DNA from: an uncultured Bacillota bacterium | Lineage (GTDB): Bacteria > Bacillota_I > Bacilli_A > RFN20 > CAG-826 | Assembly: GCA_949299565.1 (NCBI GenBank) | Contig: OX437086.1 | Coordinates: forward strand, 352,919-416,918 | Direction of reading: 5' to 3' | Length of the DNA: 64,000 nucleotides | Part shown: piece after piece, positions 31,438-40,272 of the stretch | Position numbering within the stretch: position 1 is the stretch's first letter | Layout: every line of letters starts with the position of its first letter | The notes under the pieces: model-generated | Databases searched by the model: none | What the model saw: the letters and a program-made list of their open reading frames with translations, nothing else | What the model was told of the DNA's origin: nothing | Translations under genes and position numbers: made by a program

Positions 31438-34050
31438 ATGCGAAAAAGTCGAAAGACGTTTCTAGGGTTAAGTTCAACTTTACTTGCTCTAGGATTAGTT
31501 GGGGGGGGTCTAAGTTCTAGCGCTTTTGATACTCCTTTTGTTGATGCCGCGGCGGGCGATGTCTATACGCTTGTCACGGATGTTGGTGAACTTCAAAGTG
31601 GCGATTCTATTGTAATTGCTAACCAAAATTTCACGTGTGTAATGGGAAGCCACAATACCGGTGGTGATGGTTATCGTAACTCAGTAAACGTTTCTTTTAC
31701 TGAGAATAACACCCAATTTATCGCCACCAGTCAAACAGCCGAGTTAACAATTACAATCACGGAGAATAGCCATTATCTATTACACGTTGATAATTTAGAT
31801 GCAGGTTACCTGTATTGGGATTCTGGCAATTCTTTAAATACAAGCGATTCTGAGTACGAATGGGACATCGCTATTTCTGACAATGTCGCTGTTATTACTT
31901 CTACAGCTACTCCGGCGCGTATCCTTTCTTATAACAACGGCAGTCCTAGGTTTGCTTGCTACGGCAACGCGAATCAGCAAGATCTTGCTATTTTTAAAAA
32001 AGCTGATGTCGCTAAAGCGACCGGAATTTCCATTTCTGGAACTGCTGAAAAGCTCAATTACTATGAAGGAGAGGCGTTTGATGCGACAGGTTTAACTGTT
32101 ACGGCCTCCATGAGCGATAGCACAACTCTCGATGTTACGCAGGACGTTGTATGGACACCTAATCCTTTGACAACAGAAACGACAGAGGTTACTGCTACTT
32201 ACACAAATTTGGACGGAAGCTCTGTTACCGCTACATATAGTGGAATTACAGTAACAAAACGTGAAGCGACATCAATCGCCGTTACGACTTTGCCGTCTGT
32301 GACTGAATATGCCATTGGTGAATCCATCGACTACACCGGAATTGTTGTGACAGCAACTTTTGCTGATGAATCAACCATCGTTGTTACTGATTTCTGCACT
32401 TTCGATCCTGAAGAAGGAACGGTTTTGGAAGCTGCTGGCACTCAAATGGTCACGGTTACCTATGGTTCTGTTTCTACAACATTTAATGTCGAAGTTAGTT
32501 CTACTATTGAAGGCACTTACACTTTAGTTAGCCCGGAATATGGAAGCATCCCAGAAGGTGTGATAGTTGCCACAGGAGGCGGAGCGACAGCATCTTGGGC
32601 GATTCCTAATTACATTACTGCTACATGGGAACAAAATAGCGGCAGTAACCCAATCAATCTCAGTTATTCCCAAATGCGGTTTTATCAAAGACATAGAATT
32701 ACATTTACGCCGACTAGCCCGAGCGTAATTCTAAAGCAAATTGTATTTACTGCTGCTAACTCGTCATATGCTTCTCGTTTGAATAGTGAAGTTACTTGGT
32801 CTTCTGGCGTTAATCATAGTGTTTCAGGAGATGTTGTTACTGCAACCACTGCAACTAGCATGCCTATTGTTCTCACAATGCCATCTAGTGGAGCTCAAAT
32901 TCAAGTAAACACCATCGAAATTACTTACACAGTGAGCACAGAATCTTTCGGAACTCTTGATCACATCGAACTCAACACAAACGGCGTTAAGACTGAATAT
33001 CATGCTTTAGATGCCTTCACAACGGAAGGTTTGATCGTCACTGCTTATGACACGACCGGTGTGACCAAGGTTGTTGATAATTACACGACAAGCATTGAAG
33101 AGGGACACATTTTCGATAGTTACGGTCCTCAAACAGTCGTCGTTACCTATTCTGAAAACGATGTTACTGTCGAAGCCTCCTATGAGATTAATGTCTCTGC
33201 CTCGCCGGCTTATTCTTATACCTTACGTGAGACTGACTATGAAGCTGGCGCTATTCCGCCTGCCGGATTAACAAGTTCTTTAGGTGGGCTCAACTGGAGC
33301 ATTTATAGTGATGCTTCTATTTCAGCATTTGATAATAACAGAGGCTTGCATATTGGAATTAGCAATTCTCAAGCTTCATATTTAGATTTCCGAAGCGAAC
33401 TCTTCCTTGGAACAGAGGCTGGATCTTTGGTCACGAGAGTTGAAGTGGTTTTAGCTGGAAATAGCGGAACTGAAGGAATTGTTTCCTTAAGCGTCGGCGG
33501 CACTGAATTTACTTCAACTGATACAACCTTAGAGGGAAGTTCTCTTCAAACTTTCGTCTTCACGGGCACCCCGTCCTTAGGACACATCAATTTGCATATT
33601 GATAAAGCTGAAACCGGAGACGGTGTCTTCTACATCAATAGCATCAACGTTTATGCGGATATCAATGCTGAAGCTGGCGCAGCTGTAAGAGCAGCGCGAA
33701 CGATCGAAAGCGTTGATGTTTGTGACACAAGTGCTGAAAATATCACGAACCTTCAAAACGCCGCTGATGCCTATAATTCATTAGGCGAGAATAGTTACAT
33801 CGATAGCATTATGATTGATGACTATCAAAATCCAGGTGATGCAAAGCGGAGTTTCAACCTCTTAAATGTTGGCGAGAAGATCGCAGCTATCAATAATGTT
33901 TTGGCCGGTGAAAATGTCGGTAATGCTGGCATTGTTAATGGCAATAATAGCAGCAACGACACAATCTTAATTGTTGCTTGTGCTCTTCTTGGAGTTGCGG
34001 CTCTAGGCGGTGCTTTCTTCTACATGAAGAAACGCAAAGAAGTTCGCTAA
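31438..34050 (+). CDS. large cell-surface protein with bacterial Ig-like domains
   Basis: An 870-residue secreted, membrane-anchored protein. Residues 1-38 are a signal peptide (RKSRKTFLGLSSTLLALGL then AAAG). A beta-rich N-terminal module of unknown family follows (about 40-188). Then come three Ig-like modules of the Big_3 kind (about 190-275, 276-352, 506-585); each has a start like LNYYEGEAFDATGLTVTA or TEYAIGESIDYTGIVVTA and an end in VTVTY. The C-terminus has one membrane helix (about 838-860) and the basic tail KKRKEVR, but no LPxTG. The AAGGAGGT ribosome site is strong. A run of eight G (31501-31508) lies in the signal-peptide codons. Adhesion is plausible but not shown. Confidence 0.9.
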   Translation: MRKSRKTFLGLSSTLLALGLVGGGLSSSAFDTPFVDAAAGDVYTLVTDVGELQSGDSIVIANQNFTCVMGSHNTGGDGYRNSVNVSFTENNTQFIATSQTAELTITITENSHYLLHVDNLDAGYLYWDSGNSLNTSDSEYEWDIAISDNVAVITSTATPARILSYNNGSPRFACYGNANQQDLAIFKKADVAKATGISISGTAEKLNYYEGEAFDATGLTVTASMSDSTTLDVTQDVVWTPNPLTTETTEVTATYTNLDGSSVTATYSGITVTKREATSIAVTTLPSVTEYAIGESIDYTGIVVTATFADESTIVVTDFCTFDPEEGTVLEAAGTQMVTVTYGSVSTTFNVEVSSTIEGTYTLVSPEYGSIPEGVIVATGGGATASWAIPNYITATWEQNSGSNPINLSYSQMRFYQRHRITFTPTSPSVILKQIVFTAANSSYASRLNSEVTWSSGVNHSVSGDVVTATTATSMPIVLTMPSSGAQIQVNTIEITYTVSTESFGTLDHIELNTNGVKTEYHALDAFTTEGLIVTAYDTTGVTKVVDNYTTSIEEGHIFDSYGPQTVVVTYSENDVTVEASYEINVSASPAYSYTLRETDYEAGAIPPAGLTSSLGGLNWSIYSDASISAFDNNRGLHIGISNSQASYLDFRSELFLGTEAGSLVTRVEVVLAGNSGTEGIVSLSVGGTEFTSTDTTLEGSSLQTFVFTGTPSLGHINLHIDKAETGDGVFYINSINVYADINAEAGAAVRAARTIESVDVCDTSAENITNLQNAADAYNSLGENSYIDSIMIDDYQNPGDAKRSFNLLNVGEKIAAINNVLAGENVGNAGIVNGNNSSNDTILIVACALLGVAALGGAFFYMKKRKEVR
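31501..31508 (+). repeat. G8 homopolymer in the surface-protein signal peptide
   Basis: Eight consecutive G encode GTT-GGG-GGG-GGT at codons 21-24. A gain or loss of one G shifts the frame just after the start of the protein, so this is a possible on/off slippage site. It is the only G or C run of this length I noticed in the window. Confidence 0.9.
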
Positions 34051-34073
34051 GTAGTTAAAATTAAAAGAAGAAG

Positions 34074-34101
34074 ACGGAGCCTCAATTGGCTCCGTTTTTT
34101 T
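34074..34101 (+). terminator. surface-protein gene terminator
   Basis: ACGGAGCC-TCAATT-GGCTCCGT followed by a T-run; 8-bp stem. Confidence 0.93.
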
Positions 34102-34180
34102 GATAATCAGTAAAAATGAAGAAAAATTATTGACGTTTGCTGTTTTTACTTAAAGATTGTAACGAAAGCGAGGTTATCTA

Positions 34181-35845
34181 ATGAAAAAAATACCTTTGCT
34201 CATTGCTCTTGCAGCATTGGGCCTGGCTTCCTGCTCAGGAGGCGAATCCTCATCTAGTTCTGTGAGTAGTGCTACCACAGACACTTCTTCTTCCTCTTCT
34301 TCCTCTTCTTTCTCTTCTATTTCTAGCGAAGAATCAAGTTCTTCTGAACTTCCACCTCTTACGGAACTTGATGAAGAAACGGCATTAGTGATTCTTCAAG
34401 AAGCCAGTCAAAAAAGCTATGTTTCCTATACGTATAGCACGCGTGCCTATCTTGATAATTTTATTACTGGAGACGTGATGACCAATGATTTAACAACATT
34501 TGCCATGCGTAATTATGTTGATGGTGCCGAGGCTGATTACACATACGACTCATTAACTGGAATCATGGAACCAGTAGTAGCGGCGAGCAAAACTGGGCGC
34601 TACGCCAGCTATCCGTTGACTGATAAATACTATGCTCATGCTCTTGAAATCGAAAATTCTGAAGGACCAGATTCAGATTCATATTATGAAGTTTTAGAGA
34701 CAAGTCCTTTCTCTAATGCATCGCTGATCAGCGACAATCTAGGAGCTTTGTTTGCCGATGTTTATGCTTGTTTTGCCGATTCTGAATCAGTATGGAATCC
34801 GAGTCTTGGTTTTACAATTGGCGAAATCACTATTGAAAAAGACAGCGATAACTTTGTCGTTAGTATCGAGGCAGTTGCTCCTGCTTACGAATATGGTGGT
34901 GCTGAACTCGGGCATGCTGAAGTTGTAATTTCCCCCAGCCGTGAGATTGTGTCTTTGGAATTCGGTTATTTAATCTACGATTTAGATTATGATGAGACTG
35001 CTGATCCGAACGAACACGCAAATAACATTCGCATTTATCGCGCGGAAAATTTAGTGGTTGGCGACTCGTTTACGGGAACAATTGATTCGATTAATTTAGA
35101 GAATATTCCAGAGAAAAATATTACAGGTGTTATTCCGGAAATTCTTGATATTGCTGATGGAGAAATTGACGAAACTACCGCTCTAGATTTAGCGAAAAAC
35201 ATCATGGCCTATGCTGAAAACACAATTAGAGTTACCTATCATAACGAATATCAAAATTATTACGACCCGATTTATTATGAACCGATGGGAGAAACCGACG
35301 AAGATGGCGTTGTAACTCTTTATCAAGATAGTATCGTCATTGATGAGGGCACTATTGCTAGTGTTGATGGTGCAACAAGTCTCGAAACAATCCGTCAAAT
35401 CAACTACGATGAAGAAGGCATTAAAATTCGTAATTACGTCGGCGAAACCAACATGTCATCGTTATTTGATCCTGTCAGTGCTTTGACTATCACATGGTCC
35501 GATTACTTTATTCCAACACCTATGGGACTTAATTTTATGGTTGACAGCACATTGCAAAGCATTGTCAGCTCCGGGTTTGGCGTCGACGAGGAAATGGGAC
35601 GGACCATCACTTATGTTGGTGGCAATAAAAATGGAACCAATATGCATGTTTCTTATCAAGTAGTTGATTATCAAACAAGCAATTTAACATTGATGTTCAC
35701 TGATGATGCCTTAACTAGCGTCACTTTACAAACCCAAAGCGATTACGATAACACATCATATAGTTACACTTTAGAGGCTGGAACTCCCGAAGTCTTTACC
35801 GGCGAACTTCTTCCTTTCGAACTCCCAACAGGGATCTATTTCTAA
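34181..35845 (+). CDS. Ser-rich-linker lipoprotein, family unknown
   Basis: A 554-residue lipoprotein. The signal peptide ends in the lipobox LASC (Cys at about residue 18), giving a lipid-anchored surface protein. A Ser-rich linker (about 20-58) spaces the body from the membrane. The body seems to hold two related units starting DEETALVILQEASQKSYVSY (about 63) and DETTALDLAKNIM followed by IRVTYHN (about 330), each followed by beta-rich sequence with many Tyr. It has the same layout as the lipoprotein at 60.8-62.7 kb. Function unknown. GCGAGGT upstream may serve as Shine-Dalgarno. Confidence 0.88.
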   Translation: MKKIPLLIALAALGLASCSGGESSSSSVSSATTDTSSSSSSSSFSSISSEESSSSELPPLTELDEETALVILQEASQKSYVSYTYSTRAYLDNFITGDVMTNDLTTFAMRNYVDGAEADYTYDSLTGIMEPVVAASKTGRYASYPLTDKYYAHALEIENSEGPDSDSYYEVLETSPFSNASLISDNLGALFADVYACFADSESVWNPSLGFTIGEITIEKDSDNFVVSIEAVAPAYEYGGAELGHAEVVISPSREIVSLEFGYLIYDLDYDETADPNEHANNIRIYRAENLVVGDSFTGTIDSINLENIPEKNITGVIPEILDIADGEIDETTALDLAKNIMAYAENTIRVTYHNEYQNYYDPIYYEPMGETDEDGVVTLYQDSIVIDEGTIASVDGATSLETIRQINYDEEGIKIRNYVGETNMSSLFDPVSALTITWSDYFIPTPMGLNFMVDSTLQSIVSSGFGVDEEMGRTITYVGGNKNGTNMHVSYQVVDYQTSNLTLMFTDDALTSVTLQTQSDYDNTSYSYTLEAGTPEVFTGELLPFELPTGIYF

Positions 35846-35863
35846 ACAAGAGTTGATGATTAT

Positions 35864-35898
35864 CCCCCTCTTGGCGTGTAAAATAAGCCAAAAGGGGG
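35864..35898 (+). promoter_or_regulatory. hairpin holding the cysQ ribosome site
   Basis: CCCCCTCTTGGC (35864-35875) pairs with GCCAAAAGGGGG (35887-35898), 12 bp with one mismatch. The 3' arm is the cysQ Shine-Dalgarno. There is no T-run, so it is a poor terminator. TAAAAT (35879-35884) in the loop could start a shorter transcript lacking the 5' arm, which would free the site. Confidence 0.55.
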
Positions 35899-35905
35899 AA
35901 AGTCT

Positions 35906-36688
35906 ATGACTTTTCAAAAAGAACTTCAGGCGATGAAAGAAGCAGCGGTTCTCTCTTCTAAAATCATCAAAGAAGTTTATGAAAGTAATTTCGACGTTGA
36001 AATTAAAGACGACAATTCGCCGGTGACGGAAGCCGATAAAAAAGCCGATGCTTTCATCCGTTCCTTTCTTCATGAGCGTTTTCCGACTTATGCTTTCTTA
36101 ACAGAAGAAAGCAAGGATGATTTAGAACGTCTTAAAAATGATTATGTCTTTATTGTCGATCCGGTAGATGGAACTAAAGAATTTGTCGCTAGAAACGGAG
36201 AATTTACGACCAATATCGCGCTTGCCTATAAGCATCAAGTTGTAGCCGCGGTCATCAATGCACCTATTTTAGGCTATATGTACACGGCTCTTAAGGATCG
36301 CGGCGCGTATTTAGAAAAAGCCGACAGCAAACCGATTTTGATTCATGTATCCGATCGAGATGATCAACTCAGAGTCCTTGTTTCTCGCTCATTTAAGAAT
36401 GAAGAAGAAGAGAAGTTGATCAACAAAAACCGCGATCTGATTTCCAGCGTTGCCGAAAGAGGCGCTGCTTTAAAATTCGGAGCAATCGCTGAAGGGACGG
36501 CTGATTTGTCATATCGGATGTCCGCAAGGACTAAAGAATGGGATATTGCGGCCGGTGTCCTTATCGTAAAAGAAGCCGGAGGCGTCGTTGTTAAACCCGA
36601 CATGTCTGAATATCGTTTTAACCGCAAAGATGTTTATAACCACGAAGGCTATATTATTGCGAATAAGTTAAGCAATGTGAAAATTTAA
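35906..36688 (+). CDS. cysQ: 3'(2'),5'-bisphosphate nucleotidase CysQ-like (inositol monophosphatase family)
   Basis: A 260-residue Mg-dependent, Li-sensitive phosphatase. Motifs are the metal-binding Glu in LTEES (about residues 66-70), DPVDGTKEF (about 88-96, the CysQ form of DPIDGT), and EWDIAAGVLIVKEAGG (about 211-226). CysQ removes the 3' phosphate of pAp, the by-product of sulfate assimilation and acyl-carrier-protein loading; nanoRNase overlap is possible. Related phosphatases act on inositol phosphates, so the substrate is inferred from the GTKEF signature. Confidence 0.92.
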   Translation: MTFQKELQAMKEAAVLSSKIIKEVYESNFDVEIKDDNSPVTEADKKADAFIRSFLHERFPTYAFLTEESKDDLERLKNDYVFIVDPVDGTKEFVARNGEFTTNIALAYKHQVVAAVINAPILGYMYTALKDRGAYLEKADSKPILIHVSDRDDQLRVLVSRSFKNEEEEKLINKNRDLISSVAERGAALKFGAIAEGTADLSYRMSARTKEWDIAAGVLIVKEAGGVVVKPDMSEYRFNRKDVYNHEGYIIANKLSNVKI

Positions 36689-36752
36689 AAGTGACATTTT
36701 TTGTTGTTATTTTAGAATAAGAGATAGTTATCATAGATTGGAGGTCAATCTC

Positions 36753-36980
36753 ATGAAATGGTTTAAAAGTCTCAGCCGCGGCGTTCAAATTATTATTTTG
36801 ATTATCCCGCTCATCAACTGGATTATCGAATTGATAATTCGTTGGAGCCAATTTGCGACAAAAGGCAAAACAAAATTCCTTTTAATGGCAATTCTAGCGA
36901 CTCTTCCAACTTCAGTAGCTCTCGGTTGGATCGATGCGATTTGGCTCTTGGCCAATAAGAGAATTACAGTGAATAACTAA
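36753..36980 (+). CDS. small two-helix membrane protein
   Basis: A 75-residue protein with two membrane helices (about residues 9-28 and 41-65) and short charged ends. I do not recognise it. The ATG follows TTGGAGGT at good spacing; a TTG at 36738 is inside that site. The helix-1 pattern (W, K, then IIPLINWIIELIIR) resembles the next gene (IPLLDITWFIYRIIK), so the two may be diverged tandem copies. Confidence 0.72.
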   Translation: MKWFKSLSRGVQIIILIIPLINWIIELIIRWSQFATKGKTKFLLMAILATLPTSVALGWIDAIWLLANKRITVNN

Positions 36981-37007
36981 CGCCGAACATTAAAGAGGAT
37001 TTAAAGC

Positions 37008-37364
37008 ATGGATAGTTATATCAAATGGATGGATGAAAATCCGAAATGGTTGAAGGTTGTTTTAGCGATCCCGCTTTTGGATATTACATGGTTCATCTAC
37101 CGTATCATCAAGGCTTTGAAGGCTAACGATAATGGTGCGCTTCTGATCTCGATTCTTTTATTGATTTTCACATCTTGGAACGTCATGGCGATTGTCGATA
37201 TTGTGACCTTGATTCTTTCAGATAAAATTTTCACTTTCATCGGGGTCGCCGATAAAGCTAAAGAACTTTTAGAAGAACAAGAGAAAGTGACGAAAGAAAA
37301 AGAAGAAGCAGCCAAAAAAGAAGAAAAAGTTGAAGAAACAACTGAAGAGAAGAAAGAAGACTAA
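37008..37364 (+). CDS. small membrane protein with a charged Glu/Lys tail
   Basis: A 118-residue protein with two membrane helices (about residues 17-35 and 42-70) and a hydrophilic tail of about 40 residues made mostly of Glu and Lys, which should be a cytoplasmic helix. It shares the helix-1 pattern with the preceding gene, 27 bp upstream. AGAGGA lies before the ATG. Function unknown. Confidence 0.75.
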   Translation: MDSYIKWMDENPKWLKVVLAIPLLDITWFIYRIIKALKANDNGALLISILLLIFTSWNVMAIVDIVTLILSDKIFTFIGVADKAKELLEEQEKVTKEKEEAAKKEEKVEETTEEKKED

Positions 37365-37378
37365 TTGAAGAAATGAAA

Positions 37379-37412
37379 AGGTCAGTCGTCAATGACTGAC
37401 CTCTTCTTTTTT
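37379..37412. terminator. bidirectional terminator between the membrane protein gene and nfu
   Basis: AGGTCAGTC-GTCAAT-GACTGACCT, a 9-bp stem followed on the plus strand by CTTCTTTTTT. On the minus strand it includes the last codons of nfu. Confidence 0.85.
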
Positions 37413-37687
37413 CTTTCTTGATAAGCTTTTTCAACTTCCGGTGGGAGTTTCATGCTTCCGTCGCATCTAATGACGCCCGGCACTTCCTCCATCAATATAA
37501 TTTCAATGCCGGCTGAGATGTCTTGATCGACATAGATGCAGCCGTCGCAAGCGCCGATCATTCGGATATAAACAACGCCGTCTTGGAAGCCGACGTATTC
37601 CACGTCTCCGCCTTCGCGCCTCAAGAAGGGGCGAATTTTTTCTAAGACGGCTTCAATTTGCTTTTCAATCTCTTCCATTGCCTGCAT
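37382..37687 (-). CDS. nfu: NifU C-terminal-domain (Nfu-type) Fe-S carrier
   Basis: A 101-residue protein with the NifU C-terminal fold: PFLRREGGDVEYVGFQDGVV and the cluster-binding ACDGCIY (C-x2-C; the usual form is CxGCP). Nfu proteins carry [4Fe-4S] clusters to client enzymes, which are plentiful here (hydrogenase subunits, MiaB, Nth, ferredoxins). It is monocistronic and divergent from pepF. Its last codons lie inside the shared terminator stem. The start is ATG at 37687, the first in frame; the ATG one residue group later (MEEIEKQ) is also possible. Confidence 0.9.
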   Translation of the reverse strand: MQAMEEIEKQIEAVLEKIRPFLRREGGDVEYVGFQDGVVYIRMIGACDGCIYVDQDISAGIEIILMEEVPGVIRCDGSMKLPPEVEKAYQERKKKRSVIDD

Positions 37688-37788
37688 ATTTTAATCTCTT
37701 TCTTTTTCATTACAAGTTAGATGCCTTTTGAAGAGGAAAAAGCGATGCGCCTGCTATATAATGGCGATGCTGAAGGAGGTTAGATGAG

Positions 37789-39498
37789 ATGAAGACTCTT
37801 GCAACATTTGAGGAATGGCCTTTTCGTGTCCCTAATTTTGAAAAAGTTCTTGCACAACTAAAAAAGTTCATTGAGGGGTTTAAAGAAGCCGAAAGTCCTG
37901 AGGAAGCCTTGAAAGCTTTTAGAAAGGTCGCTAATTTTTCCGATAAGATCAACGATGACCTCACACATATTTCTGTCCTTTATACCTTAGACACTACGAA
38001 CGAAAAATATCAAAAGGCTAACGCGCTTCTCGATGAACAAAATCCGTATCTAGCTTCAATGATGGTCAGTTTCTCTGAGGCTTTGGTTCATTCGCCTTAT
38101 CGCGCTTATTTAGAAGAGAAACTTGGTTCATTGCTTTTTACGATGCATGAATATTCTTTAAAAAGCTTTGATGAAAAGATTATTGAAGAGGCGCAAGAAG
38201 AAAATAGATTAGTCACTGAATATGGAACAACAATCGCGTCTTTGCGCGTTAATTTCCGCGGTGAGCAATATAACCTCCCTCAGATGGGGAAATTTTTGAC
38301 TGACAATGATCGAATTATCCGGAAAGAGGCGATGGAAGCCTATTACATGACGCTGGAAGCAAGCCGCGAAAAGCTTGAGGATCTTTACGATCAATTGGTT
38401 CACGTTCGCGATCGGATGGCGAAAAAACTCGGTTACAAAAATTATGTTGAACTCGGATATCTTCGAATGTCGCGTTTTGATTATAATCCGGAGATGGTCG
38501 CTAAATATCGCGAAAGCATTCGCGAAGTCGTAACGCCTATCGCTTCAAAAATCGCAAAAAACCAAGCGAAGATGTTAGGGCTAAAGAAACTCGGAACCGA
38601 AGATTTGAATGTTCATTTTTTAAGCGGGAATCCAGTTCCCTTAGGCGATACACAATATAAGGTTCAAATGGCGCAAGAAATGTATGATGCCTTGAGCCCG
38701 GAGACTTCCTTTTTCTTTCGCTTCATGGTCGATCACCATCTTCTTTTCTTGGATGCGAAGCCCGGAAAACAATCGGGCGGCTATATGACTTATTTCCCAG
38801 TTCATAAATGTCCGATTATTTTCTCGAACTTCAATGGCACTTCAGGCGATGTCGATGTTTTAACGCATGAATTCGGCCATTCTTTCCAAGCTTATATGGC
38901 GCGCGGCATCAAGATTGCTGAATATCGAATGCCGACGATGGAATCGTGTGAAATCGATTCGATGTCAATGGAATTTTTCGCTGAACCCTATATGTCCTTG
39001 TTCTTTGAACAACCTGACAAATATCGTTATACGCATTTGGCAGATTCAATTTCCTTTCTGCCGTATGGCGTGACGGTCGATGAATTCCAAGAATGGGTTT
39101 ATGAAAATCCAAACGCGAGCAAAGAAGAAAGGATGGAAAAATGGCATCAATTGGAGGAGAAATATACGCCCTATAAGGTCAAAGCCTACAATGACTGCCC
39201 TTATTTGATGAAAGGGGGACGCTGGCTCACTCAGTCGCATATTTTCGCTTCGCCCTTCTATTACATCGATTACACGTTAGCGCAAGTTGTGGCTTTTGAA
39301 TTCTTCAACCTTGATCGGAAGAATCACGAGAAAGCTTGGAAGAAGTATTTGAAGCTTTGTAAGCTCGGCGGGCAATATCCTTTCCAAACGTTACTTAAGA
39401 AGATCGGCCTCAAGTCTCCTTTCGAAGATGGCGTTTTGAAGAAAACGATGACCCCGTTGGTGAAAGTTTTAAAGAGCTATCATCCGGAGAATTTATAG
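37789..39498 (+). CDS. pepF: oligoendopeptidase F (M3 metallopeptidase)
   Basis: A cytoplasmic zinc peptidase that trims short peptides. The 569-residue protein has HEFGHSFQAYMA (HExxH zinc site, about residues 363-374) and the third ligand Glu in MESCEIDSMSMEFF (about 384-397). The length fits the PepF/M3 family. The ATG is preceded by AAGGAGGT. TG-C-TATATA/TATAAT near 37755-37762 may be the promoter, and a terminator follows. Confidence 0.95.
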   Translation: MKTLATFEEWPFRVPNFEKVLAQLKKFIEGFKEAESPEEALKAFRKVANFSDKINDDLTHISVLYTLDTTNEKYQKANALLDEQNPYLASMMVSFSEALVHSPYRAYLEEKLGSLLFTMHEYSLKSFDEKIIEEAQEENRLVTEYGTTIASLRVNFRGEQYNLPQMGKFLTDNDRIIRKEAMEAYYMTLEASREKLEDLYDQLVHVRDRMAKKLGYKNYVELGYLRMSRFDYNPEMVAKYRESIREVVTPIASKIAKNQAKMLGLKKLGTEDLNVHFLSGNPVPLGDTQYKVQMAQEMYDALSPETSFFFRFMVDHHLLFLDAKPGKQSGGYMTYFPVHKCPIIFSNFNGTSGDVDVLTHEFGHSFQAYMARGIKIAEYRMPTMESCEIDSMSMEFFAEPYMSLFFEQPDKYRYTHLADSISFLPYGVTVDEFQEWVYENPNASKEERMEKWHQLEEKYTPYKVKAYNDCPYLMKGGRWLTQSHIFASPFYYIDYTLAQVVAFEFFNLDRKNHEKAWKKYLKLCKLGGQYPFQTLLKKIGLKSPFEDGVLKKTMTPLVKVLKSYHPENL

Positions 39499-39506
39499 TT
39501 TGGAAG

Positions 39507-39530
39507 AAAGGGCCTTCAGGGCCCTTTTTC
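39507..39530 (+). terminator. pepF terminator
   Basis: AAAGGGCC-TTCAG-GGCCCTTT followed by TTC; 8-bp stem. Confidence 0.9.
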
Positions 39531-39553
39531 TTTTTAGCAAGCAATAAATAATA

Positions 39554-39567
39554 TTTTACCGGTAAAA
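39554..39567. promoter_or_regulatory. perfect palindrome upstream of the rex promoter
   Basis: TTTTACCGGTAAAA, 14 bp, ends 13 bp before the rex -35 box. It does not match the usual Rex operator (TTGTGAAA-N-TTTCACAA or TTGTTAA-N4-TTAACAA), so another regulator, or a diverged Rex, may bind it. Confidence 0.6.
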
Positions 39568-39580
39568 AATAACTGAATAC

Positions 39581-39608
39581 TTGATATCTTCTTTTCTCTA
39601 GATATACT
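39581..39608 (+). promoter_or_regulatory. rex-adhE-hfs operon promoter
   Basis: TTGATA (39581-39586), 16 bp, TATACT (39603-39608). The predicted start near 39615 leaves about 8 nt before the rex ATG, too short for a Shine-Dalgarno. Confidence 0.7.
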
Positions 39609-39622
39609 TTTGATTGGTAACA

Positions 39623-40270
39623 ATGAGCAAGGGAGTCTTTTCAAAAAATCAATTGCAGCGTTACCCGGTCTATCTCAAATATTTAAAGTTATTAGAGAGT
39701 CAGGGTTATCGTTACATCTCTTCGCCCAAGGTAGCGGATTATTTAGGCTATTCTGAGGAGCAAGTCCGAAAGGATTTACAAGCTATTTCTGATAAGCCAG
39801 GTCGTCCGAAAACCGGACGGAGAATCAAAGATGTGATTGACAATTTGGAAACGTTTTTAGGCTATCGTGATGTCACGACGGCGGTGGTCATTGGAGCCGG
39901 ATCACTTGGAGGCGCGCTCCTCAAGTATCCGAATTTTCAAGAGATTGGTTTGACGATTGTTGCGGCCTTCGATAATGATCCGCGAAAATATGATCAGCAC
40001 ATTGGAGGAAAAAGCATTTTCCCTCTGACGCGCCTTGAAAATTTGCTTCCACGACTCAACGCCCATATCGCGATTATCACCGTGCCGCAAGATGTTGCCC
40101 AAGATGTAACTGATCTGGCAATTAAATCGGGTGCTAAAGCCATTTGGAATTTCGCTCCCATCCATCTCAATGTTCCGTCTGGGATTGTGGTGGAAAATGT
40201 GAATCTCGCTTCATCGTTAGCCGTCTTATCTCATCGACTCAATCAGCAGCTTTTAAGGGAGGAGGAATAA
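39623..40270 (+). CDS. rex: redox-sensing transcriptional repressor Rex
   Basis: Rex binds DNA when NAD+ is high and lets go when NADH accumulates, derepressing fermentative genes. The 215-residue protein has an N-terminal winged helix (residues 1-80, YISSPKVADYLGYSEEQVRKDL). A Rossmann domain follows with VVIGAGSLGGALL (GxGxxG, about 88-100) and the FDNDPRKYDQHIGG strand-loop. The ATG at 39623 was chosen over an upstream TTG because it starts the conserved SKNQLQRYPVYLK region. It leads an operon with adhE (2 bp gap) and the hydrogenase genes, which it very likely controls. Confidence 0.95.
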   Translation: MSKGVFSKNQLQRYPVYLKYLKLLESQGYRYISSPKVADYLGYSEEQVRKDLQAISDKPGRPKTGRRIKDVIDNLETFLGYRDVTTAVVIGAGSLGGALLKYPNFQEIGLTIVAAFDNDPRKYDQHIGGKSIFPLTRLENLLPRLNAHIAIITVPQDVAQDVTDLAIKSGAKAIWNFAPIHLNVPSGIVVENVNLASSLAVLSHRLNQQLLREEE

Positions 40271-40272
40271 AG

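Noticed and set aside
31314-31520. Small ORF before the surface-protein gene
   Set aside because: No ribosome site, and it overlaps the signal peptide in another frame. It is open only by chance in AT-rich DNA.
40144-40272. Upstream extension of AdhE by 43 residues
   Set aside because: The stretch lies in the end of rex, begins at TTG without a ribosome site, and the ATG at 40273 has GGAGGA at the right distance.
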